This document shows positions 10,531 through 21,714 of a DNA stretch of 64,000 nucleotides, piece after piece (positions within the stretch are counted from its first letter, which is position 1; each line of letters starts with the position of its first letter). The stretch comes from Adiantum capillus-veneris (Eukaryota; Streptophyta; Polypodiopsida; Polypodiales; Pteridaceae). The stretch lies in the NCBI GenBank assembly GCA_014529385.2, contig CM043971.1, forward strand, positions 57,728,709 to 57,792,708, written 5' to 3'. The notes under the pieces are model-generated. The model saw nothing but the letters and a program-made list of their open reading frames with translations. It did no database searches and had not been told where the DNA came from. The translations under genes and the position numbers were made by a program.

Positions 10531-11958
10531 GAACCATCCACGGATGAGAAACCGAGAAGTGCTAGTTCAGAAGGATTTGTGTTGGCAAAGAAGGTTAATG
10601 AGACATTAGATGCCCTCTTGAAAGCCTATGAGGTGAGGCTCAAAAACAATCAAACCCAAGAACACAGGTGGATGAAATATCCCTATGCGGAACTAGAAAA
10701 GCAAAGGTTTGAAATGTGCCAGAAAATGATTCAAACAGCCCAAGCTTTACTAGAACCACCAGTTGCAAAACCTGAGGATGTGATCCGTGTCATGCCTACA
10801 CAAGTAATCCCACCAAACCAGGAACTAAAAGAGCCAGATTCTAGTCATGAGCATAGACCAAACCTCAAAGACCCAGCATTAGAACCAAGGATAGTACTGA
10901 ATATCACGGATAACTCTTCCGAGGGATTTCACCAAGCTATACCTGAGGATTGTAAAGAGATAGATGGTCTTGACGAATTGTGGAAACAAGTCAGAGAGGC
11001 CAATGAAGCCGATGACCTAAGAAGACGAGTAGACAAGACTGGTGATGAACGAGGAGTGTTTCTACCACCAATAGAGGAATTTGAGACTGGATCTCAAATG
11101 AATCTAGACATGCGATCGTATTGGGGCGACAAAGGATCTGTACAATCTATGGATAGTCAACCCCATTCGGTAAAAACACTACCGTCCTACATGGGAGAGT
11201 ACGAGACCAAGTCAGATGTGGTTGCAGTCCCATCACAGAGACTGTCTCCCAACAAGGCCATCGATTCAAAGGGGCTAGTAGATATTCTATCTACCCCAAT
11301 CACCTGTACAATAATGTTACCCGAGTTGCTCAGAATAAGACTAAACATGTGGGCTAATGTGGGTAAATGTCTAGAGAAATTTATTATAAAAACCCCAATG
11401 ACTCAAATCGAGGAAGGCATCAAAGAGCTTAAAATGCCTCAACTAAATACTAGGCCAGTGCCATTAAACAAGGTAGGCGAGTATTATGAGGGAGAAGATG
11501 GAAACACCACCCTTCCTGTGGAATTCAATAATGTAAAAACCATGACAATCCTTGACAGTGGAGCTGGTGTGGCCATTGCAACCAAAGAGATTTGGAAAAA
11601 ATGGGGAAAACCTGCCTTGATATCCACACGAAAGACCCTGCAGCTTGCAGACGGACACAAGGAAAAGCCCCTAGGACTGCTAGAAAAAGTACTTGTTACT
11701 TCTTGTGGCATTGAATATGAACACACTTTTGCTATTGTTGACTTTGGCAAGAAGAACAACTATGACATCATTCTGGGAAGACCATTCATGCGACAATTGA
11801 AAATGGTCCAAGATTGGGGTTATGACCATATATACCTGAGACATATGGAAACCATAACAAAGATAAAATGGAGGTACCATAGCTATAGGGATGTGACGAG
11901 AACACCGGTTGAGGAGTTTGATTCCGCCACAGTAGCAGGATCAGAACTTCCATCTTAG
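10513..11958 (+). CDS. retropepsin-containing protein of the 11.6-kb element
   Basis: An uninterrupted 481-codon frame. An in-frame TAG lies immediately before the ATG at 10513, so either this ATG is used or the frame was joined to Gag before frameshifts. The N-terminal 300 residues are charged and unrecognised. The aspartic protease lies at about residues 340-450: LDSGAGVAIATKEIW with the catalytic D-S-G at 348-350, the flap region near QLADGHKEKPLG, and the ILGRPFMR box. The protease would cut Gag during particle maturation. In autonomous relatives RT follows directly; here the frame stops at 11956-11958 with none. The domain is intact while the surrounding frames are broken. Confidence 0.75.
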   Translation: MVKPLEEPSTDEKPRSASSEGFVLAKKVNETLDALLKAYEVRLKNNQTQEHRWMKYPYAELEKQRFEMCQKMIQTAQALLEPPVAKPEDVIRVMPTQVIPPNQELKEPDSSHEHRPNLKDPALEPRIVLNITDNSSEGFHQAIPEDCKEIDGLDELWKQVREANEADDLRRRVDKTGDERGVFLPPIEEFETGSQMNLDMRSYWGDKGSVQSMDSQPHSVKTLPSYMGEYETKSDVVAVPSQRLSPNKAIDSKGLVDILSTPITCTIMLPELLRIRLNMWANVGKCLEKFIIKTPMTQIEEGIKELKMPQLNTRPVPLNKVGEYYEGEDGNTTLPVEFNNVKTMTILDSGAGVAIATKEIWKKWGKPALISTRKTLQLADGHKEKPLGLLEKVLVTSCGIEYEHTFAIVDFGKKNNYDIILGRPFMRQLKMVQDWGYDHIYLRHMETITKIKWRYHSYRDVTRTPVEEFDSATVAGSELPS

Positions 11959-11982
11959 TTAGGTAAGCCTAAAGAACTGTGG

Positions 11983-12255
11983 ATGTGTGGAGCTTCACAA
12001 TGTGGTAGCTTGAAACGTGAGGAATGTATCCTAGAGCGGGTTATAGAGGATAGGGACTATATCCCAGAACCATTTCCTGAAGAAGAGTTAGAGCCTTTTG
12101 GATGGGAACACATCTTGGCTACTCTAGACGTTTGCGCCGTGGAGGATGCTCCCACAACAAAGTTTTGTGATGAAAATGGCTATGATGTCATTCCTTATTT
12201 TGCAGTGAGTGTAATCCAGGCAAACGAAGAGATCCTGACATCAACAAGCTCTTGA
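11983..12255 (+). CDS. unrecognised acidic ORF after protease
   Basis: 90 codons with several acidic stretches (EEELEPFGWEHILATLDV). No family was recognised and no RT motif is present. It may continue the protein upstream after a frameshift. Confidence 0.35.
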   Translation: MCGASQCGSLKREECILERVIEDRDYIPEPFPEEELEPFGWEHILATLDVCAVEDAPTTKFCDENGYDVIPYFAVSVIQANEEILTSTSS

Positions 12256-12720
12256 AATAAGGAGCAAACAAAGAAATGTGGAGAATCAAAAGATGAAGAA
12301 GACAACGAGTTATATGACTCTGTAGAACACTTTGAGATTCAAGAAGATCAACGACCCGGGAATCAATGTCATCGCTACACGAATAAAGTGCATCAAAAGT
12401 GGATTCGAAAGTCCTCAGTGAAAACATAACCACCACAAGCATCCTCCTACATGGCTCCTAATAAGGATGCAAAGACTCAGCTAGGAGGAATACGACCAGA
12501 GCAACGAGCTAACAATGCTCTAATCAATGGGCTAGAAAAGTCCTCCAAGAAACTACCACCCACGAGCAAATAGACAGTAACTTTCCACTACCAACCAAAA
12601 AATCAAGGGAAAGTACAAGAAGTCAACCTTGCTGAGGATAGTAGCGATAGTGATGAATCTTACGACATCCCTTATCATCAACTCAGGCCATCACTATCAC
12701 CAACCCCTTTAGAAACAACC

Positions 12721-13275
12721 ATGACAGGTCAAAAGAACAGGACAACAAGTCAAAGCCAAAAAGCTCGACAAATCTGGATACCAAAAAGCCAGATCGGCCA
12801 AAAACAGATATGGATCAAGAAGACAAAGATCTCTAATGACAAATCACAAGATCCAACACCAAAACAAAAACAAGGAAAGCGTGCACGAACGGGTAAGAAT
12901 ATCACAAAATTGCAAGCTTTCACAACTCAGGTTTGGGCTCCAACGAAGGTAATTCAAGCCCGAAAAAGTCAGGAATTCATTTCGATTCCAAAACAACCAC
13001 AGTATCAACTTTCAAACCCTGAATCCCGTCCCCAACCAAGCGTACAAGGGCTGAAGCAAAGACCACTGTTGACTCACACAACAAAAAGGTGGATCCCAAA
13101 GAAGTCTCTTCAAACACAAACGAAGCACGGGCAAGTATGGGTTCCCAAACGAGAGCTAGCAACAAAACAACCAATAATCGCAAAGAAATGGGTCCCAAAG
13201 AAGAACAACAAAACTGCTGTGAGTGCATCGCCGTTTGAATTCTTACAATTCTTCCTACAATTACAGTACAATTAG
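12721..13275 (+). CDS. basic protein with W-x-P-K repeats
   Basis: 184 codons, rich in Lys, Gln, Ser and Thr. The repeated motif is W-[IVA]-[PK]-[KT]: QIWIPKSQ, QIWIKKTK, QVWAPTKV, KRWIPKKS, QVWVPKRE and KKWVPKKN, six copies over about 150 residues. Similar W-V-P-K-rich stretches are found in polyproteins of large plant LTR elements, where their role is not established. The composition suggests nucleic-acid binding. Upstream frames from 12300 also look coding but are broken. Confidence 0.5.
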   Translation: MTGQKNRTTSQSQKARQIWIPKSQIGQKQIWIKKTKISNDKSQDPTPKQKQGKRARTGKNITKLQAFTTQVWAPTKVIQARKSQEFISIPKQPQYQLSNPESRPQPSVQGLKQRPLLTHTTKRWIPKKSLQTQTKHGQVWVPKRELATKQPIIAKKWVPKKNNKTAVSASPFEFLQFFLQLQYN

Positions 13276-14979
13276 AAGAGAGCAAGTCGCTTCAATCAAG
13301 CAATGATACACGAGCTTCAAAGACCATTACATTGCTTAGAATAGGAAGCCTCGCCAACAAATGCCAATAAGCAAATTGCTTATACCCACATCTTGCACAA
13401 AATAAATCTTTTCCAGGCATTGACTGCGTATGCATAATAGGGCTACATTACAAGGCCTGCATAGGCACAAATTTTAATTGCCCAAGCACAACACATACCG
13501 TTTGCGATACCCTGTCGTAAAGAATGACTCCAAATAGGAAGGGGGGAGGCATTCTGAATGCGGACCTAACATTATGACTATTAGAGGGCAATGTTTTGTG
13601 AGAGGCATTGCATTTTTGCGTTTTATTGTGATACTTTTTTGACGAAATTTAGAGTATATGCCCTCATAGTAGTGTTACAGAGGAGTATGGGGACAAAATC
13701 CATATATGAGCCCCTAGGGACATGTGTATAGTGTACATTGCATTTAGATTTCTATTTGAATGATTTTTCTTTTGTTGAGTTTTTTTAAGATTTTCTTTGT
13801 TGATTAGTAAAAAATAAATAAAAAAATCCATAATCCACATGAAGAAAAGACTGACGAGAGGCTTGAGCACTACAAAGAGAAGAAGGTACAGGGAAACGAT
13901 GAAACTTCACGAAGTATGTCTCAGCAGCCACTACAACAGCCGAAGAACTTGTCACAAAGCAGTGTCAACATACAACCGACAAGTCATACAAGTCAGAGTC
14001 GAGTAGCCAAGCCACAAAATGAGTGAGGTGTTAGTCCCAAAGCTTCAAGTAATATTCTCTGTGGTCTAAGCGTCTTAGCTATTCTAGGTACTGCTCAAGC
14101 TGGAAGAGTTGAGCATATTTACGTTGTGTCGCTCATGCTGGTATAGGTGAGCAAAAGAGTCGAAGTCTAAGTACTTAAGTCTGGTGAAGTGAAGGAGAAG
14201 GTCCAAAAGACACTCACGTACTGAGCACAGTGAAATACGAGTGGAGAAACTTCTACATTGACAACCCTTCTTGGAAAGGTGGAAGCTATTGAGACATCTT
14301 TTGATATCACATGTGCTACATTTATTCCTCAAAACACCCATCATATCCTTCTTTCACATTGTATGCTTTTGTTGAAAAATTTCTCATATGCATATAGAGT
14401 GTCCCATAATTGGCACTTGCATCAGGCACTCTTTTCGTGTTTCACCCAAGAACTCACCTTTCATGAACATGTACTTCACGTTCAAGTGATCAACTCCAAT
14501 AAGAGCATATACCAAAGGCATTTTTTTTCCCACTTGGTTTTTTCCCTTTGGTCATCCAGGTTTTAGACCCTAATCTAAAGACACCTATCACCATCCTCTT
14601 GTACATATTCCTTCTACATCAACAATAAGGAAATGCTACTCAAATCAATTGACAAATGAATTGGAGCACCAATTTCAGATCATAGCATACTTCTCCTCAA
14701 TGGCGAGTCGAAGAATGGCCTACAATGAGAAAGCTGCAGAGAACACTAACAACATGATTGCACAGGAACAAAGAAGTCCCCAATGAAGAAGAGCAGACAT
14801 AAAACTAATCAGAGGATCTCAAAAGATGAATGGTTATGATGATAGATGTCCGCTCTAATGGATCATAGTTCTTGTTGTGGTTCGACAAAGTTACAAGCAG
14901 TGCAACAGATGAAGCCAAAACGACAGCAAAGACCACATCGCCATCGATAATCAGGTCATGTCGGGGACGACATGAATTC
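13276..14979. other. noncoding 3' internal region of the 11.6-kb element
   Basis: No RT, RNase H or integrase motif and no credible ORF is seen in six frames. This is where an autonomous relative would carry most of pol or a long 3' UTR. Confidence 0.6.
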
Positions 14980-14991
14980 GGAAGGGGGGAG
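14980..14991 (+). other. polypurine tract
   Basis: GGAAGGGGGGAG abuts the 3' LTR start (TGTTGACC) and is the expected plus-strand primer. Confidence 0.85.
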
Positions 14992-15965
14992 TGTTGACCG
15001 CTGGGTCAACAACACAACATAACACAAGTTTCGTACCAAAGTCTTATCTTTTGCGAGTTATGAAATGCTGCGGATTATGGCTATAAATGTCATTTGTAAT
15101 GAGTAGTTATTCTAGTTTCAGAAGCCGGGGTGCAATGGCACTTCCAGATTGCAAATACAAATCCATTTGACCCTTTCAACCCCATTTTTGGTTAAACCTA
15201 AGGTAGCCTTAGTATATAAGGTACCTAGGTCATTTTGTAAAGGGGGAGACTTTAATCATAATCAAAACTTTAGCGCTGCCGTCTACTGTGTGTGAGAGAG
15301 AAAGAGAGTGAGCATGAGCTTTATCCTCTAGCTACGCCCGCGACGTTCAACACATTAGAGATCCGATTGCACCATTGTTGTAGGCTCGAGGAGAGCTACG
15401 CGACAACGCCAAGCATTCCACGCGAGACAAAGCGCACACGCCGACGCATCTACGAGCTATTTGTGGCCGTAAGTGTATCAAACGATGTCTGTTTTCTGCG
15501 TGTTAGTAGTCTATAGAATCGTGGCGACATAAGCTACGCATAGGTACTCATAAATTTTAGTTTCGTGCACTTTCAAAATTTTGCTCTGTCATCCTACGGG
15601 TTTTCCGCCTACGGGTTTTCCGCATACGGGTTTAGAGTGAGGGTTTTGAGTGTAGAAGCGTAGGGACAGGTGTATCCTAGTGAGGGGATGGTGTTCCTTA
15701 AGTTTCGTACGAATCTGGCATGATTAGGTGAGTTACCTTCCGTATGTGTGTATGTGGCTAGGTGGTGTAGTTGAGAGCAGTGAGGTTCTTGATTGTGGTG
15801 TAGTTGGCCTTCCAGAGTGTTGTATGTGTAGGATGGTCGCAACCTGACAAGCTAAAGAGATTTCCTCTGTGTGCCTATTGTGTCATCTGTGTCCTCGATT
15901 GACATTATGTTGATCTAGGTAGTGTTTGCATGCACTTCATGGGTGTGTGAGTCGCTCCCGCAACA
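14992..15965 (+). repeat. 3' LTR of the 11.6-kb element
   Basis: 974 bp, against 961 bp for the 5' LTR, with scattered substitutions. One clear length difference is a short triplication of acgggttttccgc near 15595-15635, where the 5' LTR has a single diverged copy. It ends CGCAACA and is followed by the TSD GTTCC (15966-15970). The differences indicate an insertion that is not recent. Confidence 0.95.
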
Positions 15966-16063
15966 GTTCCTTCCATCTATCTAGCATCTTTAAAAGGATC
16001 ATTCTTAAACTTAACAAGACATTATTGGATAACGTTACCATTTTTTAGTAACTTGTATCTGTG

Positions 16064-16440
16064 TCAAAGAATTAATTTGGACTGCAACACCTCTTCTTCA
16101 TCTTTGATCTTTGGCGGGTCCTCCATTATTGGTTCTTTTGGTGGCTCTCCTTTGTAAGGCTTGCGTAGGCTCACATGGTTAGCATTGTGAATGAGCCAAG
16201 GGTTCGGCAACTCTAAGTAATAAGCCATCTCATTGATTGGCTTAAGAATTTTAAAACAAAGGACCATAGTATCTTTTTGCTAGCTTAGAATAATACTCTT
16301 GGTGGCTCGTAGGATTCTTGCTCGTAGTATGCCTTAGATGAGCCTTGAGAAACTTTAGCAAGACCCAATCATTTTCCTTAATGGCTAAGGCTCTTCTATG
16401 CTCATTAGCAACAGTTCATTTTGCCTTTGCTTTGAGATGC
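16064..16440 (-). pseudogene. Ty3/gypsy integrase C-terminal remnant
   Basis: Minus-strand translation gives the segment after the integrase core: RRALAIKENDWVLLKF at about 16345-16400, then KLAKRYYGP, then FKILKPINEMAYYLELPNPW and HNANHVSLRKPYKGEPPKEP down to 16080. This matches the conserved GPF-...-YKLELP-...-FHVSLLKPY pattern of plant gypsy integrases. The catalytic core is missing and stops separate the pieces. It reads toward 15966 and, across the inserted element, into 4399-3536. Confidence 0.75.
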
Positions 16441-16501
16441 ATATAACATTTTTAATATTTGGAAAAGATTCTTATGAGTCTCGGCTATATGTCTCTATGT
16501 G

Positions 16502-16865
16502 CGTGGAGGAGTATACCCCCCTCTCATGCTCGGTCCACCTCTCTCTCTCTCTCTAGTAATATTTAATTATATCATTTGAGACATGTGTCCTCTTTTTCCT
16601 CTTTGAGAGAGAACTCAATTATTTATTTTTATGCATCTAAATTCTCATTGAACCCCTCTAAAGCCTATCCAATAGGATTCAAGCACATCGTGAGGGCCAC
16701 ATATGGAGAATTTTTTGTACATGTGTCTTTTATGCTTATTAAGTCATTTGGTTTGAATTGAATACTTCAAGCACTTAGTAAATCAAGCATGGAAGCGTTG
16801 ATGCCTCTTGAGAGTTTATCTTTGAATGGAACACTTCAAGAACCTTAGCCATTTTAAGCATAAAA
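16502..16865. repeat. LTR-like dispersed repeat, copy 2
   Basis: Matches 3284-3535, with about 105 extra bases at 16613-16720 absent from copy 1. Copia-1 inserted or was joined directly at its end (16866). Confidence 0.7.
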
Positions 16866-17091
16866 TGTTGGAATTAGGGTTGCAGAGAAACGAACATAGC
16901 TTGGAGAAGACGAAGGAAGCTCAAGGCACACAATAGAGAGTGTGTTACTTAGTGTGCAATGGAAAGATAGATATCCCTAGAGTGATGGGCGTATATACAA
17001 TGCTCGGGGGAAAGAACCTCCTAAAGAGGAAAAAATGCCCCGACGGTCCTAGTGTGTTCACACACATCACTACCACATGTATATGGTAACA
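16866..17091 (-). repeat. 3' LTR of Copia-1
   Basis: 226 bp, TGTTGGAATT...ATGGTAACA on the plus strand, aligning end to end with the reverse complement of the 227-bp Copia-3 LTR. The C-rich aaatgccccctgg at 17091-17103 is the PPT seen from the plus strand. Confidence 0.9.
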
Positions 17092-17169
17092 AATGCCCCC
17101 TGGAGTGATGTGGTGTACGAGATCTAGCACATGAGTAAAGGGAAGTGCCAAGCCGTGAGGACATGATCA

Positions 17170-19215
17170 TTCCACAAAGGGGAGCAAGACCAAATCTTTG
17201 TGGAAAGATTCAAGCTTCTCACAAGACTATGCCTTTGTGAAAAGATCTGCAAGGTTGTCCTGTGTTGGCACATAAGCCAAACAAGCTGATCTCTCATGCT
17301 AAGAGCCTCTCCCTGACATAGTGGTAATGCACCTCAATGTGCTTTGTGCAAACATGAAAAACTGGGTTCCTTGCAACTGTCAATGTGCTCTAACTGTCAG
17401 TGTAGATAGTGTTGGCAGTGTCCTGTCCAACACCCAAGTCAGCCATAAGGCGTCTGAGCCATACACACTCAACCATAGCTGTGAAGACTTCCCTGTACTC
17501 AGCCTCACAACTCGAAGTGGCCATAGTAGGTTGCTTCTTGCTCAACCATGATATACATGAACTACCAAGCATGAAACAAAAACCACTTGTGGATACTTGC
17601 GTGTCAAAATGACCAGCCCAGTTTGAGTCCCAAAAAGCATGTAAGTCTGGTGGCAATGATCCCCCCTTGGGATAAAACAAGCCAAGATGTAAAGTGCCAC
17701 TAAGGTAGAAAAAAATCCTCTTGACAGCATGCCAATGCTTAGACCCTGGGCTATGCATAAATTTGCTGACCTGTGAAACTACAAACTAAATATTTGGCCT
17801 CGTGTTGCATACATAAATGAGGCATCCAATAGCAGTTTGGTAAAGAGTGACATCTACAGGATCACCAGCATCATGTAGACATAATTTCAAACCTGTTTCC
17901 ATGTGAGTGGCATTAGGTTTGTAATCCTCAAGTCCAAACTTACATAGCAATGTCTTTATGTAGCTTTCTGACACAAGGCAATACCACCATCACACTGCTT
18001 AAACTGTATGCCCAAGTAATGATGCAACAACCCCAAATCTTTCATCTTGAAAGTAGCATTCAAATCAGCCTTAAATTCAAAAATATGTCTCTCATTTGCT
18101 CCAGTGATCAGTAAATCATCTACATAAAGAACCACAACAATGAGAAGTACACCACCCTCACGCTTTACATACAGTGTGCTTTCTGTTGGATTGTTACGAA
18201 AGCCTTGTTTGACCAAATGAGTGTTAGATTTCTCATACCAAGCACGAGGAGATTGCTTCAACCCATATAGAGGCTTGTTACATTTGCACACTTTGTCCTC
18301 TTGTCCTTTCTTGACAGACCCGTGAGGCTACGTTACATAAACTTCCTCAAATATGCCACCATTTAAGAAAGCAGTAATAATGTCTGATTGATGTACATCC
18401 CAAACAAAATGAGCTGCCAGTGCACATAGAAAACGCACAGTAGTCATACGACAAGTGGGAGAAAAAATCTCTTCATAATCTATGCTTTTTTGTTGTGTAT
18501 AACCCTTTGCAACAAGTCGAGCTTAATGGCAATCAATCTCACCATCCGGCTTGCGTTTAATCTTGTAAACCCACTTCGTACCAATGGCCTTTTGGCCAAG
18601 AGGCAAATCACATAAAGTCCATGTGTCATTTTCTATAAATGCATCATATTCTGATTGCATGGCAGCCATCTCATTTTTAGAATTTTGTGCTTTATCAAAA
18701 GACAGAGGTTCCTCAACATCATGTAAGCTATACATAGCCAAACCATAATAATTTGATGTATAAGATGCATGGTGAGAGCCTGAATGAGTACAACTAGACA
18801 AAGGTGCATCCAATTTACTATCATGCAAAGTGTGCACCAACCATTTTGGCATACCTCTAGCCTGCTCATTTTCAGCCCTTTCCTCATCAAGTACTTCATG
18901 TACATCTGCATCAGTAATAGGCTGATCTATAACATTTTTGGAAACCCCCATAGGCTGTACATTTGCCTCTTTGGAATTTACATTCGAACTTCCACCACTG
19001 AAAAGAGGCAACAAAGTGTCATAATTGTCTAGTGAACTTACATTACTGTCTCTAGTACATGATAGCAAGGCCTGAACAGAATCTTCCACAAACACTACAT
19101 CCCGTGAAACCAAAATACGTTGTTTGCAAATGATACAACCTGTAACCTTTGCTTTCATCACTATAACCATCAAAATACATCTGACAGCCTTATCATTCAA
19201 TTTTTTGCGATGCAC
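17170..19215 (-). pseudogene. Copia-1 RT and RNase H
   Basis: The frame 18523-19215 covers the integrase C-terminal tail and RT start (GTKWVYKIKRKPDGEIDCH). The frame 17956-18291 has LYGLKQSPRAWYEK and the catalytic YVDDLLITG; 17786-17974 continues RT. The frame 17390-17758 is RNase H (FCFMLGSSCISWLSKKQPTM, then EAEYREVFTAMVE), with a remnant tail to about 17170 (ADLFTK region). Compared with Copia-3 there are several stops and frameshifts, so no enzyme can be made. Confidence 0.9.
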
Positions 19216-19223
19216 TTATGGCA

Positions 19224-20235
19224 CTAAAACATAAGCCAAACAACCAAAAACACACATGTGCTCAATAGATGGCTTTCTATCATGCCATGCTTCATATGAA
19301 TCATAGACTGTAACGCTTTCGTAGGACACCTGTTGAGTACATAAGTGGCACACATGACAGCCCCGAGCCAAAATAAATGTGATAAAGTTTGACTCTTGAC
19401 TATACAGTTTTCCACTTCCATAAGAGACTTGTTTTTCCTCTCAGCAACACCATTGTGATGAGGCGTATATGGTATTGTACATTGGTGTTTTACCCCACGA
19501 CTAGCCAAAAATGCATTAAATTCATGAGACATATACTCCCCCCCTCGATCGAAATAGAGGGTGCCCATAGTACATTCCAATACATTTTCAGCCATAACCA
19601 GAAATTGTTTGTAGCACATAAAAACTTTGGATTTCACTTAATCATCAATGAAAGTCATGAAGTATAGGTAATTGCCCAAGGACGGAGTTGGCATGGCCCC
19701 ACAAATATCACTATGCATAAGCTACAACCTGCATGTGGCCCTAACTGAACCATCCTTTAGAAACTTTGAACGCTGCATTTTACCCAAAATACAGCCTTCA
19801 CAAACATGTTTGATAGGTACTTCAAGAGGCAGCAAAGAAGCAACCATATCAGACTTCTGCAAATGCAGCAAACTCGCAAAATTCAAATGCCCAAAACGTG
19901 CCTGCCAAAGTTTTGCATCTGAAATAGCCCTTGAATCTCCAATTGCATTTGCAAAATTTTGTCCACACTTGTCATACAAAGTGAGCTTATACAGACCACG
20001 GCACAAAAGTCCAGATGCAACAATTTCATCACCAAAACTGAGATCATGAACTGTACATCTGTCATCCACAAATCTGACCAAGTCTAGCAAGTGCGGATAC
20101 AAACAAAAGATTCTTCTTGATCCAAGGTACATAAAGTGCATCAAGAAGTGTGAAAGAACTGACAAGCATGCATCATGGACATCAGGATTGTAAGTGCACT
20201 CTTCACTAAAAGCCCACTTTGCATCAACATTAGCA
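19224..20235 (-). pseudogene. Copia-1 protease tail, GAG-pre-integrase and integrase
   Basis: The frame 19722-20165 holds the protease tail and the zinc-binding pre-integrase segment (HVCEGCILGKM). The frame 19224-19637 holds the integrase core, with an FDRGGEYMSHEFN block and the catalytic Glu intact in NGVAERKNKSL. That is informative because the Copia-3 copy has Ala at this Glu. The frames are separated by frameshifts. Confidence 0.9.
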
Positions 20236-21234
20236 TCACAGTCTTACAGAAGACTCAACAATGGCTGCATTTGTAGTGGAACCAGCATTTGCAATGGAAC
20301 CACCCTCTTTCTTCTTAGCCTCTTTGGCCTTCAACTTAGGACGTTGCTTGATCAAATGATCATTAGCTCTACAATATTGGCAACGCATCTTCTTTTTTCC
20401 CATATCACCAGAATTTCCAGACGAATGGCTGCCAACAGAAGCATTAGGAACAAAAGTTTTGCCACTCACAGCAGAACCATAAGAAGTGGCTGCATTGCTG
20501 TTACCACCCTTTCTTTGAGAAGCAATAAAATCTTGTTCAATTGCATGTTGCCTAGTCCTATTTTTTCTGGAAAGTGACTCTTGCAAATAGCAATATGCAT
20601 AATGCATCAACCTTGACAATTTCAGGATTTCCTTGGGTCATTAGTCTCCAAGTACTAGCAAAAGTCTGGTATGAATCTAGTAAGGCATCAAGAACAGTCT
20701 GCACAAGGGAATTGTCTGAAATGACTTCACTTGTAGAAATAAGTTTCTCATTGATATCCTTGACACCATCAAGGAAAGTGTCCATATCATCTTCCTCATG
20801 CATAATCTTTAATTCCATCTCTTTACGTAGCAAAGCAATTTTAGCCTCATTGCGGCTTGCATAAAGACCTGCTAGAATATCCCAAGCCAGTTTTGCAGAT
20901 TTTGCTGAGCGAATGTGAGGAACAATGGTGCGCTTCACATAGAACGCAAACAATGCATGAGCTTGTGCATCCTTTACATCCCAATGAGCTTGTTCTGCTG
21001 TAGGAAAAACAATTCTAATAGCAGCAATCCTTGCAGCAAGACCTGCAACATCCTCAACATCGCCTACATCCTCAGAACCAGGACGTAAATCAATGCCCTG
21101 CAGAATATTCCAAATGCCCTTTGACACAAGAACATGTTGCATCATGCAAGCCCACATAGGGTAATTGTCCCCATCCAACCTGTCCTCACAGCAAACATCT
21201 TGAACACATCTGTGTTGTTGTCAAGCATGGTAAA
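20236..21234 (-). pseudogene. Copia-1 Gag
   Basis: Two overlapping frames (20558-21178 and 20236-20619) give a UBN2/DUF4219-type Gag (DNYPMWACMMQHVLVSKGIW at its start). The zinc knuckle is degenerate: the last Cys of the Copia-3 motif is lost (LIKQRPK). The start codon corresponds to about 21230 by comparison with Copia-3. Confidence 0.85.
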
Positions 21235-21390
21235 TGTTGCACCTGATGTGAAAATTGCCCAAAAAGAGGAGAAACAAAGTGGGAACAACAGGTGCTATAT
21301 AGCACAAAATTTAGAATACTGTAAGACACCTCTTATGCAGAAAACGACACTGATAGAAATTTTGCACAAAATGATGAAATAGCTTGTGCA

Positions 21391-21667
21391 TGTTGAAGAT
21401 GATGAAACAGGAAACAGAAGGAAGACAACAACTCAGAGTAGGAAGAAGATGGAGAAGGAGAAGACACAGAGCTTGCGTACGAGATCTCTGTAGTCTCTCT
21501 CTCTGTATTAGAATAATAGTGTATACAAACTCAGAGCTACAAAGCTTATATGAAACCATAAGAGATAAGGTTTCCTTTCACACCGGATGTCCAGGGGGAA
21601 AAACCCAGTGGGAGAAAAGTGCCCCAGGTGAAGCGCGTATACACACTAACACTACTACATGTCTACA
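21391..21667 (-). repeat. 3' LTR of Copia-2
   Basis: 277 bp, TGTTGAAGATG...CATGTCTACA on the plus strand, followed by a C-rich tract (21668-21678) that is the PPT on the minus strand. Confidence 0.85.
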
Positions 21668-21714
21668 AATCCCCCCTGTAGTGATAGTGTGAATCCGTAC
21701 AAGGTAGCAGATCA

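Larger units (their letters stand above)
4400..15965 (+). mobile_element. 11.6-kb LTR retrotransposon with Gag and protease only (non-autonomous Ty3/gypsy-like)
   Basis: Complete element by structure: LTRs at 4400-5360 and 14992-15965, a 5-bp TSD (GTTCC), a PBS directly after the 5' LTR, and a PPT directly before the 3' LTR. The internal region contains a 3-kb leader with a palindrome array, a Gag-like frame from 8342, zinc-knuckle remnants, a retropepsin domain at about 11540-11860 and a basic W-x-P-K repeat tail to 13275. No RT, RNase H or integrase motif was found on either strand between 11960 and 14980. The Asp-type primer site suggests the Athila/Tat side of Ty3/gypsy. It sits inside older gypsy sequence (15966-16440 with 3536-4399). 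Movement would need enzymes supplied in trans. Confidence 0.9.
16866..21390 (-). mobile_element. Copia-1: decayed, 5'-truncated Copia element
   Basis: On the minus strand it reads 5' UTR, Gag, protease, integrase, RT, RNase H, PPT and 3' LTR, with all frames broken. Sequence and protein agree closely with Copia-3 (34170-39347), so the two are one family; Copia-1 is much older. Its 5' side stops in the leader at 21390, exactly where the Copia-2 LTR starts, and the missing 5' LTR is not found elsewhere in the window. Confidence 0.9.

Noticed and set aside
15292-15842. ORFs in the 3' LTR of the 11.6-kb element
   Set aside because: Short, not preserved in the 5' LTR copy, and without recognisable domains.
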